Assembly: GCF_000718135.1 (NCBI RefSeq)
Contig: NZ_JOEM01000016.1
Coordinates: 248,001 to 312,000, forward strand
DNA: 64,000 bases
Direction of reading: 5' to 3'
Source of the DNA: Streptomyces cyaneofuscatus
Lineage (GTDB): Bacteria; Actinomycetota; Actinomycetes; Streptomycetales; Streptomycetaceae
Made by a program: the position numbers and the translations under genes. The stretch's first letter is position 1; each line of letters begins with the position of its first letter. Shown piece after piece: positions 57,382 through 64,000 of this stretch. The notes beneath the pieces were generated by a model. The model made no database searches. It worked only from the letters and a program-made list of their open reading frames with translations, and was not told the origin of the DNA.

Positions 57382-58548
57382 ATGACGGAGCGTGTGTCCG
57401 GCACCCCCGGACGGCGGGCCCTTCTGGGCGCCGCGGTCCTCTCCACCGCGGCCCTGGGCCTCGCCGGTACAGCACAGGCGCAGGCCGCCGAGCGGGGACG
57501 CGGCGGCCACGGGGGCGGCCACGGCTCGTTGCGGGACCTGCCCGTGCCGACCGTGATCGGCCACCGCGGGGCCAGCGGCTACCGCCCCGAGCACACCCTC
57601 GGCTCCTACCAGCTGGCACTCGACCTGGGCGCGCACATCGTGGAGCAGGACCTCGTGCCCACCAAGGACGGCCACCTCGTCTGCCGGCACGAGAACGACA
57701 TCACCGCCACCACGGACGTCGCCGACCACCCCGAGTTCGCCGGCCGCAAGGCCACCAAGAAGATCGACGGCGTCAGCTACACCGGCTGGTTCACCGAGGA
57801 CTTCACCCTCGCCGAGCTCAAGACCCTGCGGGCCACGGAGCGCATCCCCGGCAACCGCCCCGACAACACCCTCTACGACGGCCGCTGGACCATCCCCACC
57901 TTCGAGGAGGTCCTGCGCTGGGCCGACCAGGAGGGCCGCAAGCGCAAAAAGCCCGTCTGGCTGTACGTGGAGACCAAGCACCCCACGTACTTCCGGAACC
58001 TGGGCCTCGGCCTGGAGGAGCCGCTCGCCCGGCTGCTGCGCCGCTACGGCCGGGACCGCAGGAACGCCCCGCTCATCCTCCAGTCCTTCGAGCCGAGCTC
58101 CGTCCAGCGCCTCGCCCGGCTGGTGGACACCCCGCGGATCGTGCTGCTCTCCGGCCCGACGACCCGCCCCTGGGACTTCGTCGAGTCGGGTGACCCGCGC
58201 ACGGTGGCCGACCTCGTGACCCCCGCCGGGCTGAAGTGGATCGCCTCCTACGCCCAGGGCATCGGCCCCACGCTCGACCTGGTCATCCCCAAGGACGCCG
58301 CGGGCCGGCTCACCACGCCGACCACGCTGGTGAAGGACGCGCACGCGCGCGGCCTGCTCCTGCACCCGTACACGCTGCGCAACGAGAACAGCTTCCTGCC
58401 CGCCGACTTCCGGCGCGGCACCGACCCCAACGGCTACGGGGACGTCTTCGGCGCCGCCGCCGCGTACTTCGCCACCGGCATCGACGGCCTCTTCTCCGAC
58501 CACCCGGACACCGCGCTGCTCGCGGCGGCGGACTTCGACGGGCGCTGA
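57382..58548 (+). CDS. Secreted glycerophosphodiester phosphodiesterase
   Basis: A 388-residue enzyme with a Tat-like signal (RRALLGAAVLSTAALGLA). The GDPD core has VIGHRGASGYRPEHTLGSYQ (first His and Glu), EQDLVPTKDGHLVCRHE (metal Asp and second His) and YVETKHPTYF. It releases glycerol 3-phosphate from deacylated lipids or teichoic-acid material, for phosphate and carbon scavenging. GAGGAG lies before ATG 57382. The 278-base gap upstream is divergent from the acyltransferase and shows no clear operator. Confidence 0.9.
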   Translation: MTERVSGTPGRRALLGAAVLSTAALGLAGTAQAQAAERGRGGHGGGHGSLRDLPVPTVIGHRGASGYRPEHTLGSYQLALDLGAHIVEQDLVPTKDGHLVCRHENDITATTDVADHPEFAGRKATKKIDGVSYTGWFTEDFTLAELKTLRATERIPGNRPDNTLYDGRWTIPTFEEVLRWADQEGRKRKKPVWLYVETKHPTYFRNLGLGLEEPLARLLRRYGRDRRNAPLILQSFEPSSVQRLARLVDTPRIVLLSGPTTRPWDFVESGDPRTVADLVTPAGLKWIASYAQGIGPTLDLVIPKDAAGRLTTPTTLVKDAHARGLLLHPYTLRNENSFLPADFRRGTDPNGYGDVFGAAAAYFATGIDGLFSDHPDTALLAAADFDGR

Positions 58549-58679
58549 GCGCCACCTCGTAGGGGCCCGGCCGCCGACCGGGCCCGTACGCACGTCAGCA
58601 CCGCGCCCGTACCTGCCCCGGTCGGGTGGTGCCGTGCGCCCGGGGCAACCGGCCGGGCCACCACCACGTCCGCCGGGGC

Positions 58680-59234
58680 ATGACGCTTCTCGATCATGAA
58701 CCCGACCGGACCGCCGCCACCGCCCACGTCGTCCGCGCCTTACAGCCCCTGGTGCGGGCGGAGGCGAGAGCCGAGGCACCCGCCGCCGGCCTCGACCCCG
58801 CCGACCTCGAACAGACCGTATGGCTGCGGCTGCTGGAGCGCCCCGCCGCGGCCGTGCCGCCCCGCGACCCGGCCCGCTGGGTGCGCGACACCGTCCGCGC
58901 GGAGGCCCGCAAGGGGCGCCGCGCGGTCCGGCGGGAACGCCCGTACGCCGGAACGGAACCCGCCGCCCCGGCCGCCGGCTCCCCGGAACGGGCCGCGCTC
59001 GGAGCCGCCGAACGCCGGGCGCTCCGCGCCGCGATGGCCCGGCTGCCCGGACGCTGCTCCCGGCTGCTGGACGCGATGCTGGCGCCCACCGACCCGACCT
59101 ACCGCGAAATCGCAGGGGAGTTGGGTATGTCACAGGGGAGTTTGGGCCCGATCCGTTCCCGTTGCCTTGGATGTCTGCGCAGAATGCTGGCGGCGGAGGT
59201 TGTCGCCCCTGAACTGCGGGGAAGAGGGCGGTAG
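58680..59234 (+). CDS. Small sigma-70-family factor (ECF-like)
   Basis: A 184-residue protein. Helices about 20-90 resemble region 2 (LDPADLEQTVWLRLLERPAA, RWVRDTVRAEARKGRRAVR), and the C-terminus holds a region 4 HTH (PTYREIAGELGMSQGSLGPI, RSRCLGCLRRMLA). Promoter specificity and anti-sigma partner are unknown; no anti-sigma gene is adjacent. The start is uncertain: ATG 58680 has GGGG right before it, and longer GTG starts are possible. A GNAT gene follows after 36 bases, perhaps cotranscribed. Confidence 0.75.
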   Translation: MTLLDHEPDRTAATAHVVRALQPLVRAEARAEAPAAGLDPADLEQTVWLRLLERPAAAVPPRDPARWVRDTVRAEARKGRRAVRRERPYAGTEPAAPAAGSPERAALGAAERRALRAAMARLPGRCSRLLDAMLAPTDPTYREIAGELGMSQGSLGPIRSRCLGCLRRMLAAEVVAPELRGRGR

Positions 59235-59270
59235 GCAACCGGGCGACAGGTGAGCGGGAGGCGTGCACAC

Positions 59271-59774
59271 ATGGGCATGAGCGTGATCATCTCGGCGGCG
59301 ACGGCACAGGACGTGGAGCAGATCTTCCGGCTCCAGTACCTCTGCTTCCAGCGCGAGGCCGAGCTGTACGACAACTACCGGATCGACCCGCTCGTCCAGA
59401 CCCTCGACGCGGTACGCGGCGAAGTCGGCGACGACCTGGTCTTCGTGGCGCGCCTCGGCGACGAAGTCGTGGGTTCGGTACGCGGATTCACCGACCCGGA
59501 CGGTACGGGCCAGATCGGCAAGCTCTGCGTCCACCCCCGGCTCCAGGGCCACGGGCTCGGCACCCGCCTGCTGAACGCGGCGGAGGCGGCCCTGGCTGCC
59601 GACCGCGCCGCCACCCGCTTCCGGCTGCACACCGGACACCGCAGCGAGAGCAACCTGCGGCTCTACCGGCGGGCCGGATACGCCCAGGTCGGCAACGCCA
59701 CGGGCACGGACGGCGTCCGGCTCATCCTGCTGGAGAAGGAAGCGGCGGCCCAGGAGTTCGTGGCCAGCGCCTGA
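59271..59774 (+). CDS. GNAT-family N-acetyltransferase
   Basis: A 167-residue protein. The acetyl-CoA-binding motif A reads IGKLCVHPRLQGHGLGTRLL (QGHGLGT pyrophosphate loop), with motif B in ESNLRLYRRAGYAQVGN. The acceptor is unknown. ATG 59271 is nine bases after GGGAGG. It lies just downstream of the sigma-factor gene and converges on two small membrane-protein genes through a perfect 10-bp hairpin. Confidence 0.87.
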   Translation: MGMSVIISAATAQDVEQIFRLQYLCFQREAELYDNYRIDPLVQTLDAVRGEVGDDLVFVARLGDEVVGSVRGFTDPDGTGQIGKLCVHPRLQGHGLGTRLLNAAEAALAADRAATRFRLHTGHRSESNLRLYRRAGYAQVGNATGTDGVRLILLEKEAAAQEFVASA

Positions 59775-59779
59775 TCCCT

Positions 59780-59802
59780 GCCCGGCCGGCGACCGGCCGG
59801 GC
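59780..59802. terminator. Shared terminator hairpin (GNAT/membrane protein)
   Basis: GCCCGGCCGG (59780-59789) pairs perfectly with CCGGCCGGGC (59793-59802), loop CGA. Confidence 0.75.
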
Positions 59803-59803
59803 G

Positions 59804-60295
59804 TCAGGCCCTCTTGGCGCGCCGCAGCCAGATCATCCCGGTGACCGGCAGGATCACCGGGATGAACAGGTACCCCATCCCGAAGTCCGACCAGACGGTG
59901 GAATCCGGGAAGGCGGACGGTTCGGCCAGCGTCCAGGCGCCGACGGCGAGGACGCCCAGCAGCTCGGCGGCGCAGCACACCAGCGCCGCCCGGCGGGCCC
60001 TCTCGCCGCCGCGCACCAGCGAGTACGTGATGAACCCGTAGACGACGGCGGCGACGGCCGAGAGCGAGTAGGCGAGCGGCGCCCGGTCGAAGCCCCGGAC
60101 CACCTCGACGATGGAACGCGAGGCCGCCGCGACCGTGAACACCCCGTAGAACCAGACGAGCACCCGGCCGGGACCCGTGCCCAGCTCGAAGGACGGCTTC
60201 GCCGCCGCGTCGGCCTCGGGGCGAGGTGCCATGTCGGCCTCGGAGCGGGCCACCGCATCCGCCTCGGGGCGTTCGGTGTCACTCACGTCAGTCAC
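59804..60295 (-). CDS. Small membrane protein, Glu/Ala-repeat N-terminus
   Basis: A 163-residue protein. The N-terminus has imperfect repeats (RPEADAVARSEADMAPRPEA), followed by four transmembrane helices (VLVWFYGVFTVAAA, AVAAVVYGFITYSLVR, LVCCAAELLGVLAVGAW, MGYLFIPVILPVTGMIWLRR). No family assigned. Its start lies eight bases inside the end of the upstream gene, so the two are translationally coupled and may form a heteromeric membrane complex. Confidence 0.7.
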   Translation of the reverse strand: MTDVSDTERPEADAVARSEADMAPRPEADAAAKPSFELGTGPGRVLVWFYGVFTVAAASRSIVEVVRGFDRAPLAYSLSAVAAVVYGFITYSLVRGGERARRAALVCCAAELLGVLAVGAWTLAEPSAFPDSTVWSDFGMGYLFIPVILPVTGMIWLRRAKRA

Positions 60296-60647
60296 CCCAG
60301 ATGTCGTAGAGCCGTACTTCGAGGACCGCCAGCACCACGGCGCCCGCCGCCACCGTCACCGAACCCCAGCGGGTCCGCTCGGACAGCGACAGCACCCCGG
60401 CCGCCGGCACGGCCGCGAACGAGCCGATCAGATAGGCGATGAACACCGCCATCCCCTGCTCCGGCCGCTCCCCGCGCGCCAGCTGCACGATGCCCACCAC
60501 CAGCTGCGCGAAGGCCAGCACGGTCACGACGGCCATCCCGATGAAGTGCCAGTCCTTCGTCGGCTGGTCCTTGTAGGCGGCGTGTCCACACCAGGCGGCG
60601 AGGAGGAGCGCGGTCACGGCGACCGCGACCGTCAGGGCGTCAAGCAT
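60288..60647 (-). CDS. Small four-helix membrane protein
   Basis: A 119-residue protein with four hydrophobic helices (ALTVAVAVTALLLAAWCGHA, IGMAVVTVLAFAQLVVGIVQ, AVFIAYLIGSFAAVPAAGVL, VTVAAGAVVLAVLEVRL). TACCCT lies six bases before ATG 60647, so it is probably leaderless. It overlaps the next gene by eight bases. Function unknown. Confidence 0.7.
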   Translation of the reverse strand: MLDALTVAVAVTALLLAAWCGHAAYKDQPTKDWHFIGMAVVTVLAFAQLVVGIVQLARGERPEQGMAVFIAYLIGSFAAVPAAGVLSLSERTRWGSVTVAAGAVVLAVLEVRLYDIWGD

Positions 60648-60944
60648 GTAGCGAGGGTATTACGGCCGCACCGCCCGCCCGCGTGCGGCCCCGCCCGCCC
60701 CGGCCCGGTGGCACCACGGTGCCGCGGATCGTGGCCTTGGCCACAACGACCACCCGCACCATCCCCGCGGCCGCCCGCCCCCAGAGCCGTACGTCCCCCT
60801 CGCTCACCCCTATAAGTACAGGTCAGAGCCTTACGGCCGTACGTCGTCGAGTCGCCCCGAAAGTACACCGCCGACCATCCACGGCTGTCCGGAATGCGGA
60901 CAGCCGGGTTCGTGCCCAGGCGTACGTCTGTTTTACTGGGGCGC
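60648..60944 (+). promoter_or_regulatory. Gene-free stretch with hairpin and promoter before the metNIQ leader peptide
   Basis: CGGCTGTCCG (60882-60891) pairs perfectly with CGGACAGCCG (60897-60906). TTTACT (60932-60937) lies seven bases before ATG 60945 and looks like the -10 of a leaderless leader-peptide transcript. No gene is supported elsewhere in the stretch. Confidence 0.45.
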
Positions 60945-61031
60945 ATGACCACGACGAGCAGCCGCACCCTTGCGACCGAGGCGATCAGTACGCCCGGTGC
61001 TCGTTGTATGTGTCGAATGCGCGCCTTCTGA
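60945..61031 (+). CDS. Putative Cys/Met/Arg-rich leader peptide of metNIQ
   Basis: A 28-residue reading frame: MTTTSSRTLATEAISTPGA, then RCMCRMRAF and stop. Two Cys, two Met and three Arg codons fall in the last nine, as expected for an attenuation peptide whose translation senses sulfur amino-acid supply. It ends 205 bases before metN. A hairpin GTCTCGC/GCGAGAC (61046-61067) follows 15 bases after the stop, and further GAGAC (61150-61154) and GTCTC (61182-61186) copies could form alternative pairings. Actinobacteria are known to have short leader peptides before sulfur-metabolism genes. Translation is inferred. Confidence 0.6.
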   Translation: MTTTSSRTLATEAISTPGARCMCRMRAF

Positions 61032-61236
61032 GGGCCCCCGCCTGAGTCTCGCGCCCCGAAGCGAGACCGAGCCTGCGCCGTTCGCCCCCCGTGGAACGAG
61101 CCGCCCGAGCATGCGCTGTCCCCGGCCGACCGCCGTACACAGCCGTGCTGAGACGTAAACCGGCCGACCAGCCCGAAGTCAGTCTCTTCAGACGTTTGCC
61201 CCGTGCCCGGCGGACACCCGCGCCGCGCACTCGACA

Positions 61237-62334
61237 GTGACGGAAACCCCTGTGATCACCACGACGGGCCTCACGAAGGTCTACCAGTCGCGCGACCGTG
61301 AGGTCACCGCGATCGACGGAGTCGACCTCCACGTCCGCGAGGGCGAGGTATACGGCGTCATCGGACAGAGCGGCGCCGGGAAGTCCTCCCTCATCCGCTG
61401 CGTCAACCTGCTGGAGCGCCCCACCTCCGGCACGGTGACCGTGGCCGGCCAGGACCTCACCGCCCTCGCCGGGCGCGGCCGCCGGGCGAGCGCGGAGCTG
61501 CGCGCGGCCCGCACCCGGATCGGCATGGTCTTCCAGCACTTCAACCTGCTGGACTCGCGCACCGTCCTGGACAACGTGGAGCTCCCGCTGGAGATCCTCG
61601 GAGTCTCCGGCCAGGAGCGCACCCGCAAGGCCAAGGAGCTCCTCGACCTGGTCGGCCTCGCCGACAAGGGGAAGTCCTACCCCAAGCAGCTCTCCGGCGG
61701 CCAGAAGCAGCGCGTGGGCATAGCCCGCGCCCTGGCGGGCGACCCCAAGGTGCTGCTCTCGGACGAGGCGACCTCCGCCCTCGACCCCGAGACCACCCGC
61801 TCCATCCTCCAACTGCTGCGCGACCTCAACCAGCAGCTCGGCCTCACCATCCTGCTGATCACCCACGAGATGGACGTCGTCAAGACGATCTGCGACTCCG
61901 CCGCCCTCATGCAGCGGGGCAGGATCGTGGAGTCCGGCACGGTCGGCGGACTGCTCGCCACCCCCGGCTCCGAGCTGGCGAGCGAGCTGTTCCCGGTCGG
62001 CGGGACCGCCTCCGGGCCCGACCGCACCGTCGTGGACGTCACCTTCCACGGGGAGGCCGCCACCCAGCCGGTGATCTCGCAGCTCTCCCGTACGTACAAC
62101 ATCGACATCTCGATCCTCGGCGCCGCGATGGACACCGTCGGCGGCAAGCAGATCGGCCGGATGCGCATCGAGCTGCCCGGCCGGTTCGAGGAGAACGTCG
62201 TCCCCATCGGCTTCCTGCGCGAACAGGGCCTCCAGGCCGAGGTCGTCGAGGACGAGAACGGCCCCCGGGCCCGCGCCGCCGCAACCGTCCCCGAGCAGGC
62301 GCCCGCCGCGATCACCAAGGAGGCCGTCAAGTGA
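61237..62334 (+). CDS. metN: Methionine ABC transporter ATP-binding protein
   Basis: A 365-residue ATPase. Walker A GQSGAGKSS, Q-loop VFQHFNLLDSRTV, signature LSGGQKQRVGIARALAGDP, Walker B VLLSDEATSALD and switch His in LLITHEMDVVK are complete. The C-terminal NIL domain (about 265-345, QPVISQLSRTYNIDISILGA) lets intracellular methionine inhibit transport. GTG 61237 has no strong ribosome site. It overlaps metI by four bases (GTGA). I saw no SAM riboswitch upstream, only the leader-peptide region. Confidence 0.95.
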   Translation: MTETPVITTTGLTKVYQSRDREVTAIDGVDLHVREGEVYGVIGQSGAGKSSLIRCVNLLERPTSGTVTVAGQDLTALAGRGRRASAELRAARTRIGMVFQHFNLLDSRTVLDNVELPLEILGVSGQERTRKAKELLDLVGLADKGKSYPKQLSGGQKQRVGIARALAGDPKVLLSDEATSALDPETTRSILQLLRDLNQQLGLTILLITHEMDVVKTICDSAALMQRGRIVESGTVGGLLATPGSELASELFPVGGTASGPDRTVVDVTFHGEAATQPVISQLSRTYNIDISILGAAMDTVGGKQIGRMRIELPGRFEENVVPIGFLREQGLQAEVVEDENGPRARAAATVPEQAPAAITKEAVK

Positions 62335-62999
62335 CCTGGTCCGAAATGCAGCCCCTGCTGACCCAGGGCACCTTCGACACCCTCTACATGGTGCTGTGGT
62401 CGGCGCTGGTCACCGTCCTCGGCGGACTGCCGCTCGGCGTCCTGCTCGTCCTCACCGACAAGGGCGGTCTGCTCCAGAACACCGCGGTGAACAAGGTCAC
62501 CGGCGTGATCGTGAACATCGGCCGCTCGCTGCCGTTCATCATCCTGCTGATCGCCCTGATCCCCTTCACCACCTGGGTCGTCGGCACCTTCATCGGCCCC
62601 ACCGCGATGATCGTCCCGCTCGCCGTCGGCGCCATCCCGTTCTTCGCCCGGCTCGTCGAGACGGCGATCCGGGAGGTCGACCACGGGCTCGTCGAGGCGG
62701 TGCAGTCGATGGGCGGCTCCATCCCCACCATCGTCCGCAAGGTGCTCCTGCCGCAGGCCCTGCCCTCGCTCGTCTCGGGTGTCACCACCACCCTCATCGT
62801 GCTCATCGGCTACTCCGCGATGGCCGGTGCGGTCGGCGGCGAAGGGCTCGGCTCCAAGGCCGTGACCTACGGATTCCAGCGCTTCGACAACCAGTTCATG
62901 CTGATCACCGTCGCGCTCCTCATCGTGCTCGTCAGCGTGATCCAGCTGATCGGCGACATCATCGTGCGGCTGCTGGCCCGCCGCGGCCGCACCGCCTAG
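62331..62999 (+). CDS. metI: Methionine ABC transporter permease
   Basis: A 222-residue inner-membrane permease with about five helices. TLYMVLWSALVTVLGGLPLG opens the protein, and the EAA-type coupling loop is FFARLVETAIREVDHGLVEA followed by MGGSIPTIVRKVLLPQALPS. It forms the homodimeric channel energised by MetN. GTG start overlaps the metN stop, and metQ follows after 94 bases. Confidence 0.95.
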   Translation: MTWSEMQPLLTQGTFDTLYMVLWSALVTVLGGLPLGVLLVLTDKGGLLQNTAVNKVTGVIVNIGRSLPFIILLIALIPFTTWVVGTFIGPTAMIVPLAVGAIPFFARLVETAIREVDHGLVEAVQSMGGSIPTIVRKVLLPQALPSLVSGVTTTLIVLIGYSAMAGAVGGEGLGSKAVTYGFQRFDNQFMLITVALLIVLVSVIQLIGDIIVRLLARRGRTA

Positions 63000-63093
63000 G
63001 CCGTCGGCCGCCCTCCCTCTGAACTTTCCGTCCCCATCAAGCCCGAACTCCTTGTCCGGGCGCACCATCACCACTGAGAAAGAGGCACTTTTC

Positions 63094-63960
63094 GTGCGCA
63101 AGAACATCAAGATCACCGCAGCCGTCGCGTCCGCCGCCGCCCTCGCCCTGGGCCTGAGCGCCTGCGGTACGGACTCCGACCCGGCCTCCAAGAGCGAGAG
63201 CGGCGCCAAGGCCGACACATCCAAGGCCCTGGTCGTCGCCGCGTCCCCGACGCCGCACGCCGACATCCTGAACTTCGTCAAGAAGAACCTGGCGGAGAAG
63301 GAGGGCCTCAAGCTGGAGGTCAAGGAGTTCACGGACTACGTCCTGCCGAACACCGCCACCCAGAACGGCCAGGTCGACGCCAACTTCTTCCAGCACAAGC
63401 CGTACCTGGACGACTTCAACGCGAAGAACAAGACCACCATCGTCCCGGTCGTCAACGTGCACCTGGAGCCCCTCGGTCTCTACTCCAAGAAGATCAAGGA
63501 CCTCAAGGACATCAAGGCCGGCCAGACCATCGCCGTCCCCAACGACACCACCAACGGCGGCCGCGCCCTCCAGCTGCTCGCCGAGAACGGCCTGATCACG
63601 CTCAAGGACGGCGTCGGCACCTCCGCCAAGCTGAGCGACATCACCGACAAGAAGGGCCTGGAGTTCAAGGAGCTGGAGGCCGCCACCGTGCCCCGCGCCC
63701 TGAACGACGTGGACGCCGCCGTCATCAACGGCAACTACGCCCTGGAGGCCAAGCTCTCCCCGGCCAAGGACTCCCTCGCCCTGGAGAAGGCCGAGGGCAA
63801 CCCGTACGCCAACTTCCTGGCGGTCAAGGAGGGCAACGAGAAGGACCCGCGGGTCGAGAAGCTCGCCAAGCTGCTCAACTCCGACGAGGTGAAGAAGTTC
63901 ATCGAGGACACCTACCAGGGCTCGATCATCTCCTCCTTCGGCGCCCCGGCCACGTCCTGA
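63094..63960 (+). CDS. metQ: Methionine-binding lipoprotein
   Basis: A 288-residue NlpA/MetQ-family lipoprotein. The signal peptide ends in the lipobox LSAC (Cys about 26), which anchors it to the outer face of the membrane. The binding domain shows VVAASPTPHADILNFVKKNL, DYVLPNTATQNGQVDANFFQ and VPNDTTNGGRALQLLAENGL, standard for methionine-binding proteins. I chose GTG 63094, eight bases after GAAAGAGG, because an upstream ATG-like extension would bury the signal. The stop at 63960 is intact; the last 40 bases of the window hold nothing identifiable. Confidence 0.93.
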   Translation: MRKNIKITAAVASAAALALGLSACGTDSDPASKSESGAKADTSKALVVAASPTPHADILNFVKKNLAEKEGLKLEVKEFTDYVLPNTATQNGQVDANFFQHKPYLDDFNAKNKTTIVPVVNVHLEPLGLYSKKIKDLKDIKAGQTIAVPNDTTNGGRALQLLAENGLITLKDGVGTSAKLSDITDKKGLEFKELEAATVPRALNDVDAAVINGNYALEAKLSPAKDSLALEKAEGNPYANFLAVKEGNEKDPRVEKLAKLLNSDEVKKFIEDTYQGSIISSFGAPATS

Positions 63961-64000
63961 CCCCCGCCAAGTCCTGACCTCCATCAGGCACTTGCCCGCC

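Noticed and set aside
57382..57620. Minus-strand frame opposite the GDPD signal region
   Set aside because: Arg/Gly/Pro-rich shadow of the conserved gene, no start signals.
60632..60967. Minus-strand frame in the gap before the metNIQ leader peptide
   Set aside because: It crosses the hairpin and promoter region of the leader peptide, has no ribosome site, and turns into Gly/Arg low complexity.
61032..61236. SAM riboswitch upstream of metN
   Set aside because: I could not find the SAM-I, SAM-II or SAM-IV core sequences; only simple stems and repeated GAGAC/GTCTC. A covariance-model scan would be decisive.

Overview
The window looks like a core-chromosome segment of a Streptomyces (or very close streptomycete). 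The DNA is very GC-rich with strong third-position GC bias. It carries the typical streptomycete runs infC-rpmI-rplT-trmH-kinase-pheST, argCJBDR, argG/argH and metNIQ. Many genes start with GTG, and many appear leaderless, with a TANNNT box about six bases before the start codon. Species assignment is not possible from the sequence alone. I saw no tRNA, rRNA, CRISPR array, insertion sequence or prophage.

Layout. 1-10 kb: end of a glycine-betaine-type ABC binding protein, an XRE-cupin regulator, a BtuF-like metal/cobalamin receptor, a divergent TDT transporter/LysR pair, a DUF2510 membrane protein, a PLP-fold amino-acid deaminase/aldolase, a proline-rich membrane protein coupled to a mycosin-like subtilase, an SseB-domain protein and a DUF1844 protein. 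10.3-18.2 kb: translation block, with IF-3 (apparent AUC start behind a terminator-bearing leader), L35, L20, an rRNA/tRNA methyltransferase, an orphan PAS histidine kinase and PheS/PheT. 18.5-24.5 kb: a TPR-type regulator, a NUDIX hydrolase, then an accessory patch of lower GC and low recognisability (zinc-ribbon protein, membrane protein, a frameshifted small gene, a CHAT-protease-like gene), then 3-hydroxybutyryl-CoA dehydrogenase. 24.6-34 kb: secreted glycosyl-hydrolase-like protein, DUF1918, EamA exporter overlapping divergently with a MocR regulator, a degenerate histidine phosphatase, a serine hydrolase, cyclophilin, the DUF5997/LysR-like divergent pair, a secreted repeat protein and a TmrB-like P-loop kinase. 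34-40.3 kb: an extra GAPDH with a GlxA-type AraC regulator, a broken gene, two coupled membrane proteins and a secreted ricin-lectin/aerolysin-like protein.

40.8-50.7 kb: arginine biosynthesis. argC, argJ, argB and argD are translationally coupled by 4-base overlaps and followed by argR. argG and argH lie downstream after an L,D-transpeptidase and a HEAT-like protein. AT-rich ARG-box-like palindromes overlap the argC and argG promoters, so ArgR encoded here probably represses both units. 50.8-60.6 kb: aldo/keto reductase, HelR-type RNA-polymerase recycling motor with a rifamycin-associated element upstream, TetR/DHA2 exporter operon, acyltransferase, glycerophosphodiesterase, a small sigma factor, a GNAT acetyltransferase and two coupled small membrane proteins. 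60.9-64 kb: a 28-residue Cys/Met-rich leader peptide followed by metN-metI-metQ, a methionine importer.

Two themes run through the window: near-perfect GC hairpins shared by convergent gene pairs, and repeated use of leaderless promoters for regulators and divergent pairs. The best candidates for something undescribed are the CHAT patch (20.7-23.5 kb), the lectin/aerolysin protein with its neighbours (36.5-40.3 kb) and the metNIQ leader-peptide region.
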